DNA of 64,000 nucleotides, taken from positions 2,174,501-2,238,500 of the forward strand of contig JAGTPG010000002.1 in assembly GCA_018195615.1 (NCBI GenBank), read 5' to 3'. Source of the stretch: Streptomyces tuirus (lineage in GTDB: Bacteria > Actinomycetota > Actinomycetes > Streptomycetales > Streptomycetaceae). The notes under the pieces were generated by a model. The model did no database searches. It was given only the letters and a program-made list of their open reading frames with translations, and was not told where the DNA came from. Positions 24,519 to 32,197 of this stretch are shown in pieces. Positions within the stretch are counted from its first letter, which is position 1; each line of letters starts with the position of its first letter. A program made the position numbers and the translations under genes.

Positions 24519-25058
24519 ATGACCACCGACACATCTGCAGACAGCCCCCGGTCCCTCCCCGACGGCCGTCCCGTCCCCCACCTCACCGGCGATGAGAGGG
24601 CCATGCTCGAGAGCTGGCTCGACTTCCACCGGGCCACGCTGGAGCTGAAGTGCGCCGGGTTGGACGACGCGCAGGTGCGGACCGCGTCGGCCGAGCCGTC
24701 GGGCCTGACGCTGCTCGGGCTGGTGCAGCACCTCGCCGAGGTCGAGCGGAACTGGTTCCAGCGGGCGGTCGGCGGTCTGGACGTCCCGCCCGTCTTCGAG
24801 GAGGAGACCGGGTACGCGCTGGACCCGCGGCGGGGGCTGGACGAGGTGCTCGGCGTCTGGCGGCGGGAGATCGCGCGGGGGCGAGAGCTGTGTGCCGGGC
24901 GGTCGCTGGACGACACCGGGCGGATCCCCGACGGCCCGGTGGCCGGTGCCGAGGTCAGTGTGCGCTGGGTGCTGATTCACATGATCGAGGAGTACGCACG
25001 GCACAACGGTCACGCCGATCTCCTGCGGGAGCGCATCGACGGAGTGACCGGGGCCTGA
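24519..25058 (+). CDS. DinB-like / DUF664 family protein
   Basis: A 179-residue four-helix protein. The metal-site histidines of the DinB superfamily are visible: LLGLVQHLAEVERNWF near 65, and the late pair in IHMIEEYARHNGHADLLRE near 155. In actinobacteria such proteins include mycothiol-dependent transferases. ATG 24519 starts the conserved part; the track to its left is non-coding. It is monocistronic, followed by the AT-rich leader of the ectoine operon. Confidence 0.82.
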   Translation: MTTDTSADSPRSLPDGRPVPHLTGDERAMLESWLDFHRATLELKCAGLDDAQVRTASAEPSGLTLLGLVQHLAEVERNWFQRAVGGLDVPPVFEEETGYALDPRRGLDEVLGVWRREIARGRELCAGRSLDDTGRIPDGPVAGAEVSVRWVLIHMIEEYARHNGHADLLRERIDGVTGA

Positions 25059-25398
25059 ATTCATCGTGCTTTCCGAGACGTCTCGCATGTAAGCTGGCAC
25101 ACAGTATTAAGGATTTATCAAGAACAGCTTCCCATCTTCTTCTGCCCGCTTTTCCCGGTCCTAAACCCAGAGATTTTGAGGATATTCGGCGAGGTAATTC
25201 CGGCAGATCTCGTGGCGGTTACACGGCTGTGACGCGTTACACACCGCGACCGCTTTGCCCGGTATTATCCGTGCAATACCGGGCATTTCTCCTCCGTCTT
25301 GCGCCAGCCCTCGCGCCCGCGTGATAACACACGGCGGCCTCATACGTAACCCCGCTCGGCGATGCAATTTTGAATTTCGCTGGGTAAGTTCAATTCGC
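25059..25398 (+). promoter_or_regulatory. AT-rich leader / promoter region of the ectoine operon
   Basis: This 340-bp gap is clearly richer in A and T than anything nearby (for example TATTAAGGATTTATCAAGAA and GCAATTTTGAATTTC). It holds a perfect 10-bp inverted repeat, GCCCGGTATT at 25257-25266 and AATACCGGGC at 25275-25284, around an 8-nt spacer. It may be an operator or a leader hairpin. No ORF in it looks coding. Osmotic or temperature control of ect genes is known in streptomycetes. Which bases mediate it here is unknown. Confidence 0.6.
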
Positions 25399-25905
25399 AT
25401 GACTGCCGTACAAGCAGATCCGCAAATCGACCGCCCCACGCCGGCTGACGGAGCCGCGCTGTGGCGGATGGCGAAGGACTCCAAGGTTCTCGACCTGAAC
25501 TCGTCCTACAGCTATCTGCTGTGGTGCCGCGACTTCGCGGCCACATCGGCCGTCGCGCGTGACGAGCACGGCGAGCCGATGGGCTTCATCACCGGGTACG
25601 TGCGGCCGGACAGCCCGCACACCCTGCTGGTCTGGCAGGTGGCGGTGGACGAGGCACACCGCGGACGCGGACTGGCAGCCGCGCTGCTCGACGGCCTGGT
25701 CACGCGGGCGGTCGCCGAGCGCGGGGTGACGACGGTGGAGACCACCATCACCCCGGGCAACACCGCCTCGGAGCGCCTGTTCACGTCGTTCGCCGAGCGT
25801 CACGACGCCCGGCTGGAGCGCGAGGTGCTGTTCGACGCGGGCCTGTTCCCCGACGGGCCGCACGACCCCGAGGTCCTGTACCGCATCGGCCCGCTGGCCC
25901 ACTGA
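25399..25905 (+). CDS. ectA: L-2,4-diaminobutyrate acetyltransferase EctA
   Basis: This 168-residue GNAT enzyme acetylates L-2,4-diaminobutyrate at N4 using acetyl-CoA, the second step of ectoine synthesis. Family landmarks are PTPADGAALWRMAKDS, LDLNSSYSYLLWCRDFA, the acetyl-CoA loop VDEAHRGRGLAAALL and TTITPGNTASERLF. ATG 25399 fits the family N terminus; the region before it is AT-rich and non-coding. First gene of ectABCD. Confidence 0.95.
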   Translation: MTAVQADPQIDRPTPADGAALWRMAKDSKVLDLNSSYSYLLWCRDFAATSAVARDEHGEPMGFITGYVRPDSPHTLLVWQVAVDEAHRGRGLAAALLDGLVTRAVAERGVTTVETTITPGNTASERLFTSFAERHDARLEREVLFDAGLFPDGPHDPEVLYRIGPLAH

Positions 25906-25955
25906 CTTCCCACCGACTCCCGCAGACTTCCCCACGCACCGAGGAGCGATTCGTC

Positions 25956-27227
25956 GTGACCATCACCCAGCCCGACCTGAGCGTCTTCGAGACCCTGGAG
26001 TCCGAGGTGCGCAGCTACTGCCGCGGCTGGCCCACCGTCTTCGACCGTGCGGTCGGCAGCCGCATGTACGACGAGGACGGCCATGAGTACCTCGACTTCT
26101 TCGCCGGAGCCGGGTCACTGAACTACGGGCACAACAACCCGGTCCTGAAACGCGCGCTGATCGACTACCTGGAGCGTGACGGCGTCACGCACGGGCTCGA
26201 CATGTCGACGACCGCCAAGCGCACGTTCCTGGAGGCCTTCCAGAACCTGCTGCTGCGGCCGCGCGACCTGCCGTACAAGGTCATGTTCCCGGGCCCGACC
26301 GGCACCAACGCCGTGGAGTCCGCGCTGAAGCTGGCGCGGAAGGTGAAGGGGCGCGAGGCGATCGTGTCGTTCACCAACGCCTTCCACGGCATGTCGCTGG
26401 GCTCGCTGGCCGTGACCGGCAACGCCTTCAAGCGGGCCGGCGCCGGCATCCCGCTGGTGCACGGCACGCCGATGCCGTTCGACAACTACTTCGACGGCAC
26501 GGTCGAGGACTTCCTGTGGTTCGAGCGGCTCCTGGAGGACCAGGGCTCGGGCCTCAACAAGCCGGCCGCCGTGATCGTCGAGACCGTGCAGGGCGAGGGC
26601 GGCATCAACGTGGCCCGGCCCGAGTGGCTGCGTGCCCTGTCCGAGCTGTGCGAGCGGCAGGACATGCTGCTGATCGTCGACGACATCCAGATGGGCTGCG
26701 GCCGTACCGGCGCGTTCTTCTCCTTCGAGGAGGCCGGCATCACCCCGGACATCGTCACCGTCTCCAAGTCGATCAGCGGCTACGGCCTGCCCATGTCGCT
26801 GTGCCTGTTCAAGCCCGAACTCGACGTGTGGGAGCCCGGCGAGCACAACGGCACCTTCCGCGGCAACAACCCCGCCTTCGTCACGGCCACCGCGGCCCTG
26901 GAGACCTACTGGGCCGACGGCTCCGCGATGGAGAAGCAGACCCGCAAGCGCGGCGAGCAGGTCGAGCAGGCGCTGATCTCCATCACCGAGGAGAACCTGG
27001 CCGACGTCAAGGAGTACCGGGGCCGCGGCCTGGTGTGGGGCATGGAGTTCCACGACAAGGCCCGCGCCGGCAAGGTCGCCAAGCGCGCCTTCGAGCTCGG
27101 ACTGCTGATCGAGACGTCCGGCCCGGAGAGCGAGGTCGTGAAGCTGCTCCCGGCACTCACGATCACACCCGAAGAACTGGACGAGGGCCTCACCACGCTG
27201 GCCCGCGCCGTCCGCGAGACCGCCTGA
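25956..27227 (+). CDS. ectB: Diaminobutyrate--2-oxoglutarate transaminase EctB
   Basis: A 423-residue class III aminotransferase that converts aspartate semialdehyde and glutamate to L-2,4-diaminobutyrate. Visible landmarks: FFAGAGSLNYGHNNP near residue 48, FPGPTGTNAVESALKLARKV near 110, the cofactor Asp in LLIVDDIQMGCGRTG, and the PLP lysine in TVSKSISGYGLPMS near 270. GTG at 25956 follows CGAGGAGCGA. No frame break. It lies 50 nt after ectA and 42 nt before ectC. Confidence 0.96.
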   Translation: MTITQPDLSVFETLESEVRSYCRGWPTVFDRAVGSRMYDEDGHEYLDFFAGAGSLNYGHNNPVLKRALIDYLERDGVTHGLDMSTTAKRTFLEAFQNLLLRPRDLPYKVMFPGPTGTNAVESALKLARKVKGREAIVSFTNAFHGMSLGSLAVTGNAFKRAGAGIPLVHGTPMPFDNYFDGTVEDFLWFERLLEDQGSGLNKPAAVIVETVQGEGGINVARPEWLRALSELCERQDMLLIVDDIQMGCGRTGAFFSFEEAGITPDIVTVSKSISGYGLPMSLCLFKPELDVWEPGEHNGTFRGNNPAFVTATAALETYWADGSAMEKQTRKRGEQVEQALISITEENLADVKEYRGRGLVWGMEFHDKARAGKVAKRAFELGLLIETSGPESEVVKLLPALTITPEELDEGLTTLARAVRETA

Positions 27228-27269
27228 CCAAGCAACCGGCACCACTCACCTAGGAGGCATCGCAGCACC

Positions 27270-27668
27270 GTGATTGTCCGTTCGTTCAAGGAGATCGAAG
27301 GTACCGACCGGCACGTGAAGTCGGCGTCCGGCACGTGGGAGAGCAAACGCATCGTCCTCGCCAAGGAGAAGGTCGGCTTCTCCCTGCACGAGACGATCCT
27401 GTACGCGGGTACGGAGACGTCGATGTGGTATGCGAACCACATCGAGGCCGTCGTCTGCGTGGAGGGCGAGGCCGAGCTGACCGACCACGAGACCGGGCAG
27501 TCGTACACCATCACGCCCGGGACCATGTACCTCCTGGACGGGCACGAGAAGCACACGCTGCGGATCAAGAAGGACTTCCGCTGCCTCTGCGTCTTCAATC
27601 CGCCCGTGACCGGACGGGAGGACCACGACGAGAACGGCGTTTACCCGCTGCTCACCGAGGAGGTGTGA
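27270..27668 (+). CDS. ectC: L-ectoine synthase EctC
   Basis: A 132-residue single-domain cupin that cyclises N4-acetyl-diaminobutyrate to ectoine. The sequence MIVRSFKEIEGTDRHV is the typical N terminus. METAL-ligand regions TSMWYANHIEAVVCVEGEAE and MYLLDGHEKHTLR match the family. GTG 27270 lies behind TAGGAGG. ectD follows after 7 nt. Confidence 0.96.
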   Translation: MIVRSFKEIEGTDRHVKSASGTWESKRIVLAKEKVGFSLHETILYAGTETSMWYANHIEAVVCVEGEAELTDHETGQSYTITPGTMYLLDGHEKHTLRIKKDFRCLCVFNPPVTGREDHDENGVYPLLTEEV

Positions 27669-27675
27669 CGTTACC

Positions 27676-28583
27676 GTGACCGCCACCACCGACACCACCA
27701 CCGGTATCCCCGACCTCTACCCCAGTCGGGGCACGGCCGAGGTGCTGACCCCGCGCCAGGACCCGGTCGTCTGGGGCGCGCCCGACGCCCCCGGCCCGGT
27801 CGCGCCGGCCGACCTGCTGTCGTTCGAGCGTGACGGCTTCCTCGCCATCGACGAGCTCATCACCGACGACGAGGTCGCCGTCTACCGCAACGAGCTGAAC
27901 CGGCTGGTGAACGACGAGGACATCCGTGCCGACGAGCGGTCGATCGTCGAGCCGAAGTCCCAGGAGATCCGCTCGGTCTTCGAGGTGCACAAGATCAGCG
28001 AGGTGTTCGCCAGGCTGGTGCGCGACGAGCGGGTCGTCGGCCGGGCTCGGCAGATCCTCGGCTCGGACGTGTATGTCCACCAGTCCCGGATCAACGTCAA
28101 GCCGGGCTTCGGGCCAGTGGTTTCTACTGGCACTCGGACTTCGAGACGTGGCACGCCGAGGACGGCCTGCCGCGGATGCGCACGGTGTCGGTCTCGATCG
28201 CGCTGACCGAGAACTACGACACCAACGGCGGGCTCATGATCATGCCGGGGTCGCACAAGACGTTCCTCGGGTGTGAGGGGGCCACGCCGAAGGACAACTA
28301 CAAGAAGTCGCTGCAGATGCAGGACGCGGGCACGCCGTCGGACGAGGCGCTGACCCGGTTCGCCACCCAGCACGGCATCAAGTTGTTCACGGGCAAGGCC
28401 GGTTCGGCGACCTGGTTCGACTGCAACTGCATGCACGGTTCCGGCGACAACATCACGCCGTTCCCGCGCAGCAACGTGTTCATCGTGTTCAACAGCGTGG
28501 AGAACACGGCGGTGGAACCGTTCGCGGCACCGGTGCGGCGTCCGGAGTTCATCGGGGCGCGGGACTTCACGCCGGTGCGGTGA
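27676..28583 (+). CDS. ectD: Ectoine 5-hydroxylase EctD
   Basis: An Fe(II)/2-oxoglutarate dioxygenase that makes 5-hydroxyectoine. About 302 residues after one repair near 28111 (GGG to GGGG), which restores VKPGFGASGFYWHSDFETWH. That block supplies two iron ligands (HSD); the third is the histidine of DCNCMHGSGDN. GGLMIMPGSHK is also typical. Both halves are intact. The stop lies in the first unit of an ~81-bp tandem array, so the last ten codons (IGARDFTPVR) are the repeated sequence. GTG 27676 follows GAGGAGGTGTGACGTTACC. Confidence 0.93.
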
Positions 28584-28903
28584 CCGCCCCCTCGGCCGGG
28601 GGTCCGGGGGTTGGCCCCCGGAGAACACAGCATCGGGGCGCGGGACTTCACGCCGGTGCGGTGACCGCCCCCTCGGCCGGGGTCCGGGGGTTGGCCCCCG
28701 GAGAACACAGCATCGGGGCGCGGGACTTCACGCCGGTGCGGTGACCGCCCCCTCGGCCGGGGGCCCGGGGGTTGCCCCGGAGAACACAGCATCGGGGCGC
28801 GGGACTTCACGCCGGTGCGGTGACCGCCCCCTCGGCCGGGGGCCCGGGGGTTGGCCCCCCCGAGAACACAGCATCGGGGCGCGGGACTTCACGCCGGTTC
28901 GGT
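28551..28903. repeat. Tandem array of ~81-bp units at the 3' end of ectD
   Basis: Units begin at 28551, 28632, 28712, 28791 and 28873, with lengths 81, 80, 79, 82 and a partial last copy of about 31 bp. Each begins ATCGGGGCGCGGGACTTCAC, which in the first unit encodes the end of EctD. Each full unit carries a G/C hairpin; in the first two it is CCGGGGGTTGGCCCCCGG, a perfect 7-bp stem. There are no spacers, so this is not CRISPR. It looks like tandem duplication of the ectD tail plus its own terminator-like hairpin. The reverse-strand ORF over it is a repeat artefact. Confidence 0.9.
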
Positions 28904-28934
28904 GAGCCCGTGAAGTGACCGTGCGACGCGACTG

Positions 28935-28982
28935 CCGGGTGGGGCCTCCTCGTGTGGGACGGGAGGCCCCGCCCGGTTTTTT
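28935..28982. terminator. Strong intrinsic terminator between ectD and the convergent gene
   Basis: The stem CCGGGTGGGGCCTCC pairs with GGAGGCCCCGCCCGG around a short loop, then comes TTTTTT. It is a textbook rho-independent terminator on the + strand, with one mismatch region, and can also act for the convergent gene ending at 28982. It stands downstream of the repeat array. Confidence 0.88.
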
Positions 28983-30034
28983 CACGTCCTCAGGGCGTCC
29001 AGGAGCCGGTCGACGTCCGCGGCGGTGTTGTAGAGGTGGAACGCGGCCCGCAGGTTTCCCGCCCGGTCGGACACCTGGATGCCCGCGCTGCTGAGCTCGC
29101 CCTGCCGGTGGCCCAGTCCGGGCACGGACACGATCGCTGAGCCCGGCGCCGGCACCGGCTCGTGGCCCAGCCCGGCGAGCCCGACCCGGAAGCGGTCCGC
29201 GAGAGCGACATCGTGGGCGTGCACGACGTCGACGCCGATCTCCTCGATGAGCTCCAGCGAGGCACGCAGCCCGGCGTAGCTGAAGAGGGACGGGCTGATG
29301 TCGAACCGCCGTGCGGAGTGGGCGAGTTCCTCGACGGGCCCGTAGCAGCTGTCCCAGGGAATCTCACCGGCGACCCAGCCGGCGAGCAGCGGCGAGAGCC
29401 CGCCGAAGTCCTGCGGGACGACGAAGAACGCGGCCCCGTGCGGCCCCAGGAGCCACTTGAAGCCGACGGCGGCGAGGAAGTCGTCGGCGTCCGCGTCCAT
29501 CGGCAGCCAGCCGGCCGACTGCGAGGCGTCGACATAGGTGCGGGCCCCGTGCGCCCGGGCCGCCTCCCGCACGGCCGGCAGATCGGCGAACCGGCCGTCG
29601 GCGGACTGGACGGTGCTGACCGCGACCAGCGCGGTGCCGGGGCGGACCGACTCGGCGAGGCGCTCCAGGGGCACGGCACGCACCTTGAGGTCGTCGCGCG
29701 CATGGAACGGGTTCACCAGGGAGGAGAAGTCGCCCTCCGCCGTGAGGACCTCCGCGCCGGCCGGCAGAGAGGCGGCGATCAGCCCGCCGTACTCGGCGAC
29801 CGAGGCGCCCGTGGCGACCCGCTCGAGGGGAACACCGGCCAGCCGGGCGAAGGACGCGCGAACGATCTCCACGTTCTCGTACAGGGGCCCCAGAGCCACG
29901 CCCTCGGCCCGCATCCGCACCGCCTGGTGCAGGGCGGTGACGGTACGGGCGGGCAGGAGCCCGTTGCTCGCGGTGTTGAGGTAGGTGTGCTTCGGGGCGA
30001 ACTCGGCGCGGACGAGGTTCTCGAAGGTCTCCAT
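28982..30034 (-). CDS. Class V aminotransferase-fold PLP enzyme
   Basis: A 350-residue PLP protein resembling the cysteine desulfurase / kynureninase group. The PLP lysine is in AAVGFKWLLGPHGAAFFVV near residue 190; TYVDASQSAGWLPMD holds the cofactor Asp. YLNTASNGLLPARTV is the N-terminal substrate loop. There is no frame break. The substrate cannot be told; isopenicillin-N epimerase-like enzymes share the pattern. Its promoter probably lies in the AT-rich TTATATATA near 30107. Confidence 0.82.
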   Translation of the reverse strand: METFENLVRAEFAPKHTYLNTASNGLLPARTVTALHQAVRMRAEGVALGPLYENVEIVRASFARLAGVPLERVATGASVAEYGGLIAASLPAGAEVLTAEGDFSSLVNPFHARDDLKVRAVPLERLAESVRPGTALVAVSTVQSADGRFADLPAVREAARAHGARTYVDASQSAGWLPMDADADDFLAAVGFKWLLGPHGAAFFVVPQDFGGLSPLLAGWVAGEIPWDSCYGPVEELAHSARRFDISPSLFSYAGLRASLELIEEIGVDVVHAHDVALADRFRVGLAGLGHEPVPAPGSAIVSVPGLGHRQGELSSAGIQVSDRAGNLRAAFHLYNTAADVDRLLDALRT

Positions 30035-30128
30035 GGAACCACTCTGCGGCCCCGGGATCCCCCGTCCATTGCCGATTTCTGCGTGTTGTCGCTAAGGAAC
30101 GCTTATATATACGCCCCGACCTGCGGGT

Positions 30129-30842
30129 TCAGTGCTGGGGCACCGCGCAGCCGTCCGGGCCGCACGCCTCCGCGTCGCCGCTGTCCACGATCGTCAGCGG
30201 CGCGCGCTCGCCGTACGCCCGGGTCAGGGCCTGGGCGAAGACCTCGGCGGGCTGGGCGCCGGAGACGCCGTACTTGCGGTCGAGCACGAAGAACGGGACC
30301 CCGTTCGCACCGAGCTGCGCGGCCTCCCGCTCGTCGGCCCGGACCTCGGCGGCGTAGAGATCGGGGTCGGCGAGCACGGAGCGGACGGCGGCCCCGTCGA
30401 GACCGGCCGCCACGGCGAGCTCCACCAGCCGCTCGTCGTCACCGAAAACCGAGCGCTCCTCGGCGAAGTTGGCCCGGTAGAGCAGGTCGAGCAGCTGCTC
30501 CTGGCGTCCCTGCTCCTTGGCGAAGTGCAGCAGCCGGTGCATGTCGAAGGTGCTGCCGTGGTCGCGGCCGCGCGTGCGGTAGTCGAGCCCCTCGGCGGCG
30601 GCCTGCGCGCCCAGGTTGTCCTCGCCGGCCTCGGCCTGCGCCTCGCTCATCCCGTACTTCCTGGTGAGCATCGTGATCACGGGCTGGATGTCGTCCTTGG
30701 GGCGGCCCGGGTCCAGCTCGAAGGAGCGGTGCACCACCTCGATGTCCTCGCGGTGCGGGAAGTCCCGCAGCGCCTTCTCGAAGCGGGCTTTGCCCACATA
30801 GCACCAGGGGCAGGCGATGTCGCTCCAGATCTCGACGCGCAT
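30129..30842 (-). CDS. DsbA-family oxidoreductase (FrnE-like)
   Basis: A 237-residue thioredoxin-fold protein. IWSDIACPWCYVGKARFEKA at the N terminus contains the CPWC motif of FrnE-type disulfide oxidoreductases. There is no signal peptide, so it is cytoplasmic. NGVPFFVLDRKYGVSGAQP near 190 holds the cis-proline region. The C terminus has DAEACGPDGCAVPQH, an extra CX4C pair seen in streptomycete homologues. FrnE was first noted in the frenolicin cluster; the function here is thiol-disulfide exchange of unknown substrate. Confidence 0.87.
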   Translation of the reverse strand: MRVEIWSDIACPWCYVGKARFEKALRDFPHREDIEVVHRSFELDPGRPKDDIQPVITMLTRKYGMSEAQAEAGEDNLGAQAAAEGLDYRTRGRDHGSTFDMHRLLHFAKEQGRQEQLLDLLYRANFAEERSVFGDDERLVELAVAAGLDGAAVRSVLADPDLYAAEVRADEREAAQLGANGVPFFVLDRKYGVSGAQPAEVFAQALTRAYGERAPLTIVDSGDAEACGPDGCAVPQH

Positions 30843-30916
30843 GTGTCGGCTCTCTCCAGCTCGTACGGGTACGGAGACTCCCTCCGCCGAGTAGGTGAAC
30901 CTTCAAGCAGCTGGTT

Positions 30917-31420
30917 TCATTCCGCGGTGACCGACAGGCGAAGACACCGGTGGTGGTCCCCCTCGGCGGGCGGGTTCCGCGGATCCGGGGTCCAGCCCTG
31001 ACGGGCGTAGAAGGCCTGCGCGCGCTGGTTGCCGACGTGCACGTCGAGGACGGCCGTCCGTTTGCGGTCGGCCTTCCACTCCTCGACGCAGGCCGTGTGC
31101 AGGGCGGTGCCCGCGCCGCGGCGCCAGTGATCGGGGTCGATGTGGAACTGGAACAGCTTCACCGTGTCGGCCGGAGCGCCCTCGGGGGTACGGAAGGAGG
31201 CCAGGCCGATCATGCGCCCCGCCTCGACGACGCACAGCACCCGGCCGTCCGGCCGCGCGAGCGCACCCTGCCAGGAGGCAAGCCAGTCGGTGCCGTCCTG
31301 CGGCAGCCCGTCCGGGTAGTACGTCGCCCGGGCCCGCGCGTGCAGCGCGACGACGTCCGCCACCTCGGCGGGCAGGACGGTACGGATCACACGGACTGGG
31401 ACCGCTTCGTTGCTGATCAT
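30917..31420 (-). CDS. GNAT-family N-acetyltransferase
   Basis: A 167-residue single GNAT domain. Acetyl-CoA-binding sequence is seen at FQFHIDPDHWRRGAGTALHT, followed by LDVHVGNQRAQAFYARQGW, the usual C-terminal GNAT motif. The substrate is unknown. It lies between the FrnE-like gene and the DUF1349-like gene on the same strand. Confidence 0.83.
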   Translation of the reverse strand: MISNEAVPVRVIRTVLPAEVADVVALHARARATYYPDGLPQDGTDWLASWQGALARPDGRVLCVVEAGRMIGLASFRTPEGAPADTVKLFQFHIDPDHWRRGAGTALHTACVEEWKADRKRTAVLDVHVGNQRAQAFYARQGWTPDPRNPPAEGDHHRCLRLSVTAE

Positions 31421-31434
31421 GGAACCGAGGACGT

Positions 31435-31464
31435 GCCCGGCCGGGACGCGGTTCCCGGCCGGGC
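31435..31464. terminator. Terminator hairpin after the DUF1349-like gene
   Basis: A perfect 12-bp stem pairs 31435-31446 (GCCCGGCCGGGA) with 31453-31464 around a 6-nt loop. It directly follows the minus-strand stop at 31466 and separates that gene from the GNAT gene. Confidence 0.72.
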
Positions 31465-31465
31465 C

Positions 31466-32072
31466 TCAGCTGCCGTCTCGCAGATCCTTCGGCCAGTCCG
31501 GGCGGAACTCGATGTGGTCGTACGTCACCACGCAGCCCTCCCCCATCGGGGACTGGGTCATGAAGCCGACCAGGGCCGCACCCGTCTCCTTCTCGTCGCC
31601 GAGGGTGAAGAGGCGGACGAAGGTCCAGCGTTCGCCGTCGCGGGAGGCGTGGAAGGCGAAGGCGCGGCCCGTGCGACTGACCCGCAACCAGACGGAACTG
31701 CCGGTCACCGTGAAGGAGTTGGCGTCGTCGGAGTGCCCCGGGTGACCACCGTGCAGACGGTGGGCACGTCCGGGGAGTACTCCAGGCACAGCTTCGCCCA
31801 GGCCCGCTCCCCGACATGGACGTAGAGCACTCCGGCGTCGAAGGCCGCGCCGAACCCGACGGTGACCCGGGCGATCAGCTGGAAGTCCCCCTCGGGCGCC
31901 CCAGCAGCCGGGGCGCGTCGGAGGCGGGGTCCAGCCCCTCACCGGTGGGCGGCACGAACCGGTCCTGCCGCGCCCCGGCCCACCCGGTGAGCACACCGTC
32001 CTCGTAGGACCACTGGGCCTCGGGCCCGTACGTGCGCAAGCCAAAGGGAAGTTCGGGAAGTTCGAGATCCAT
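31466..32072 (-). CDS. DUF1349-like beta-sandwich protein
   Basis: About 202 residues after repair of two breaks, near 31901 (reading LLGAPEGDFQLIARV) and 31737 (reading VVTRGHSDDANSF), each one base in GGGG. FQLIARVTVGFGAAFDAGVLYVHVGE and AFAFHASRDGERWTFVRLF have the pattern of DUF1349 / concanavalin-like domains, which often bind sugars. No catalytic residues can be named. ATG 32072 begins the conserved segment; an in-frame GTG lies at 32081. Confidence 0.72.
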
Positions 32073-32100
32073 TCGACTCACTCTTCCAGGTCCGACTCGA

Positions 32101-32147
32101 AGGGGCGCGGGACTGTGTCAATTTGCGGCTCCGCCGCGTGGGCGCGA
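32101..32147. repeat. Dispersed 47-nt intergenic repeat, copy 1
   Basis: The sequence contains TTTGCGGCTCCGCCGCGTGG with a short GCGGCTCCGCCGC hairpin. It matches 57697-57743 over 47 nt with about four mismatches. Such repeats are abundant in streptomycete intergenic DNA. No function is assigned. Confidence 0.7.
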
Positions 32148-32197
32148 TCAACCACAACGAACCCGCGGCCGGCAGTCCACCCGCACCCCTACGGCGC

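Noticed and set aside
28551..28903. CRISPR array
   Set aside because: The ~81-bp units are contiguous with no unique spacers, and no cas genes are present.
28298..28985. Reverse-strand ORFs with repeated KSRAPMLCSPG-like units
   Set aside because: The repeated peptide is just the translation of the 81-bp DNA array and part of antisense ectD. There is no start context and no family match.
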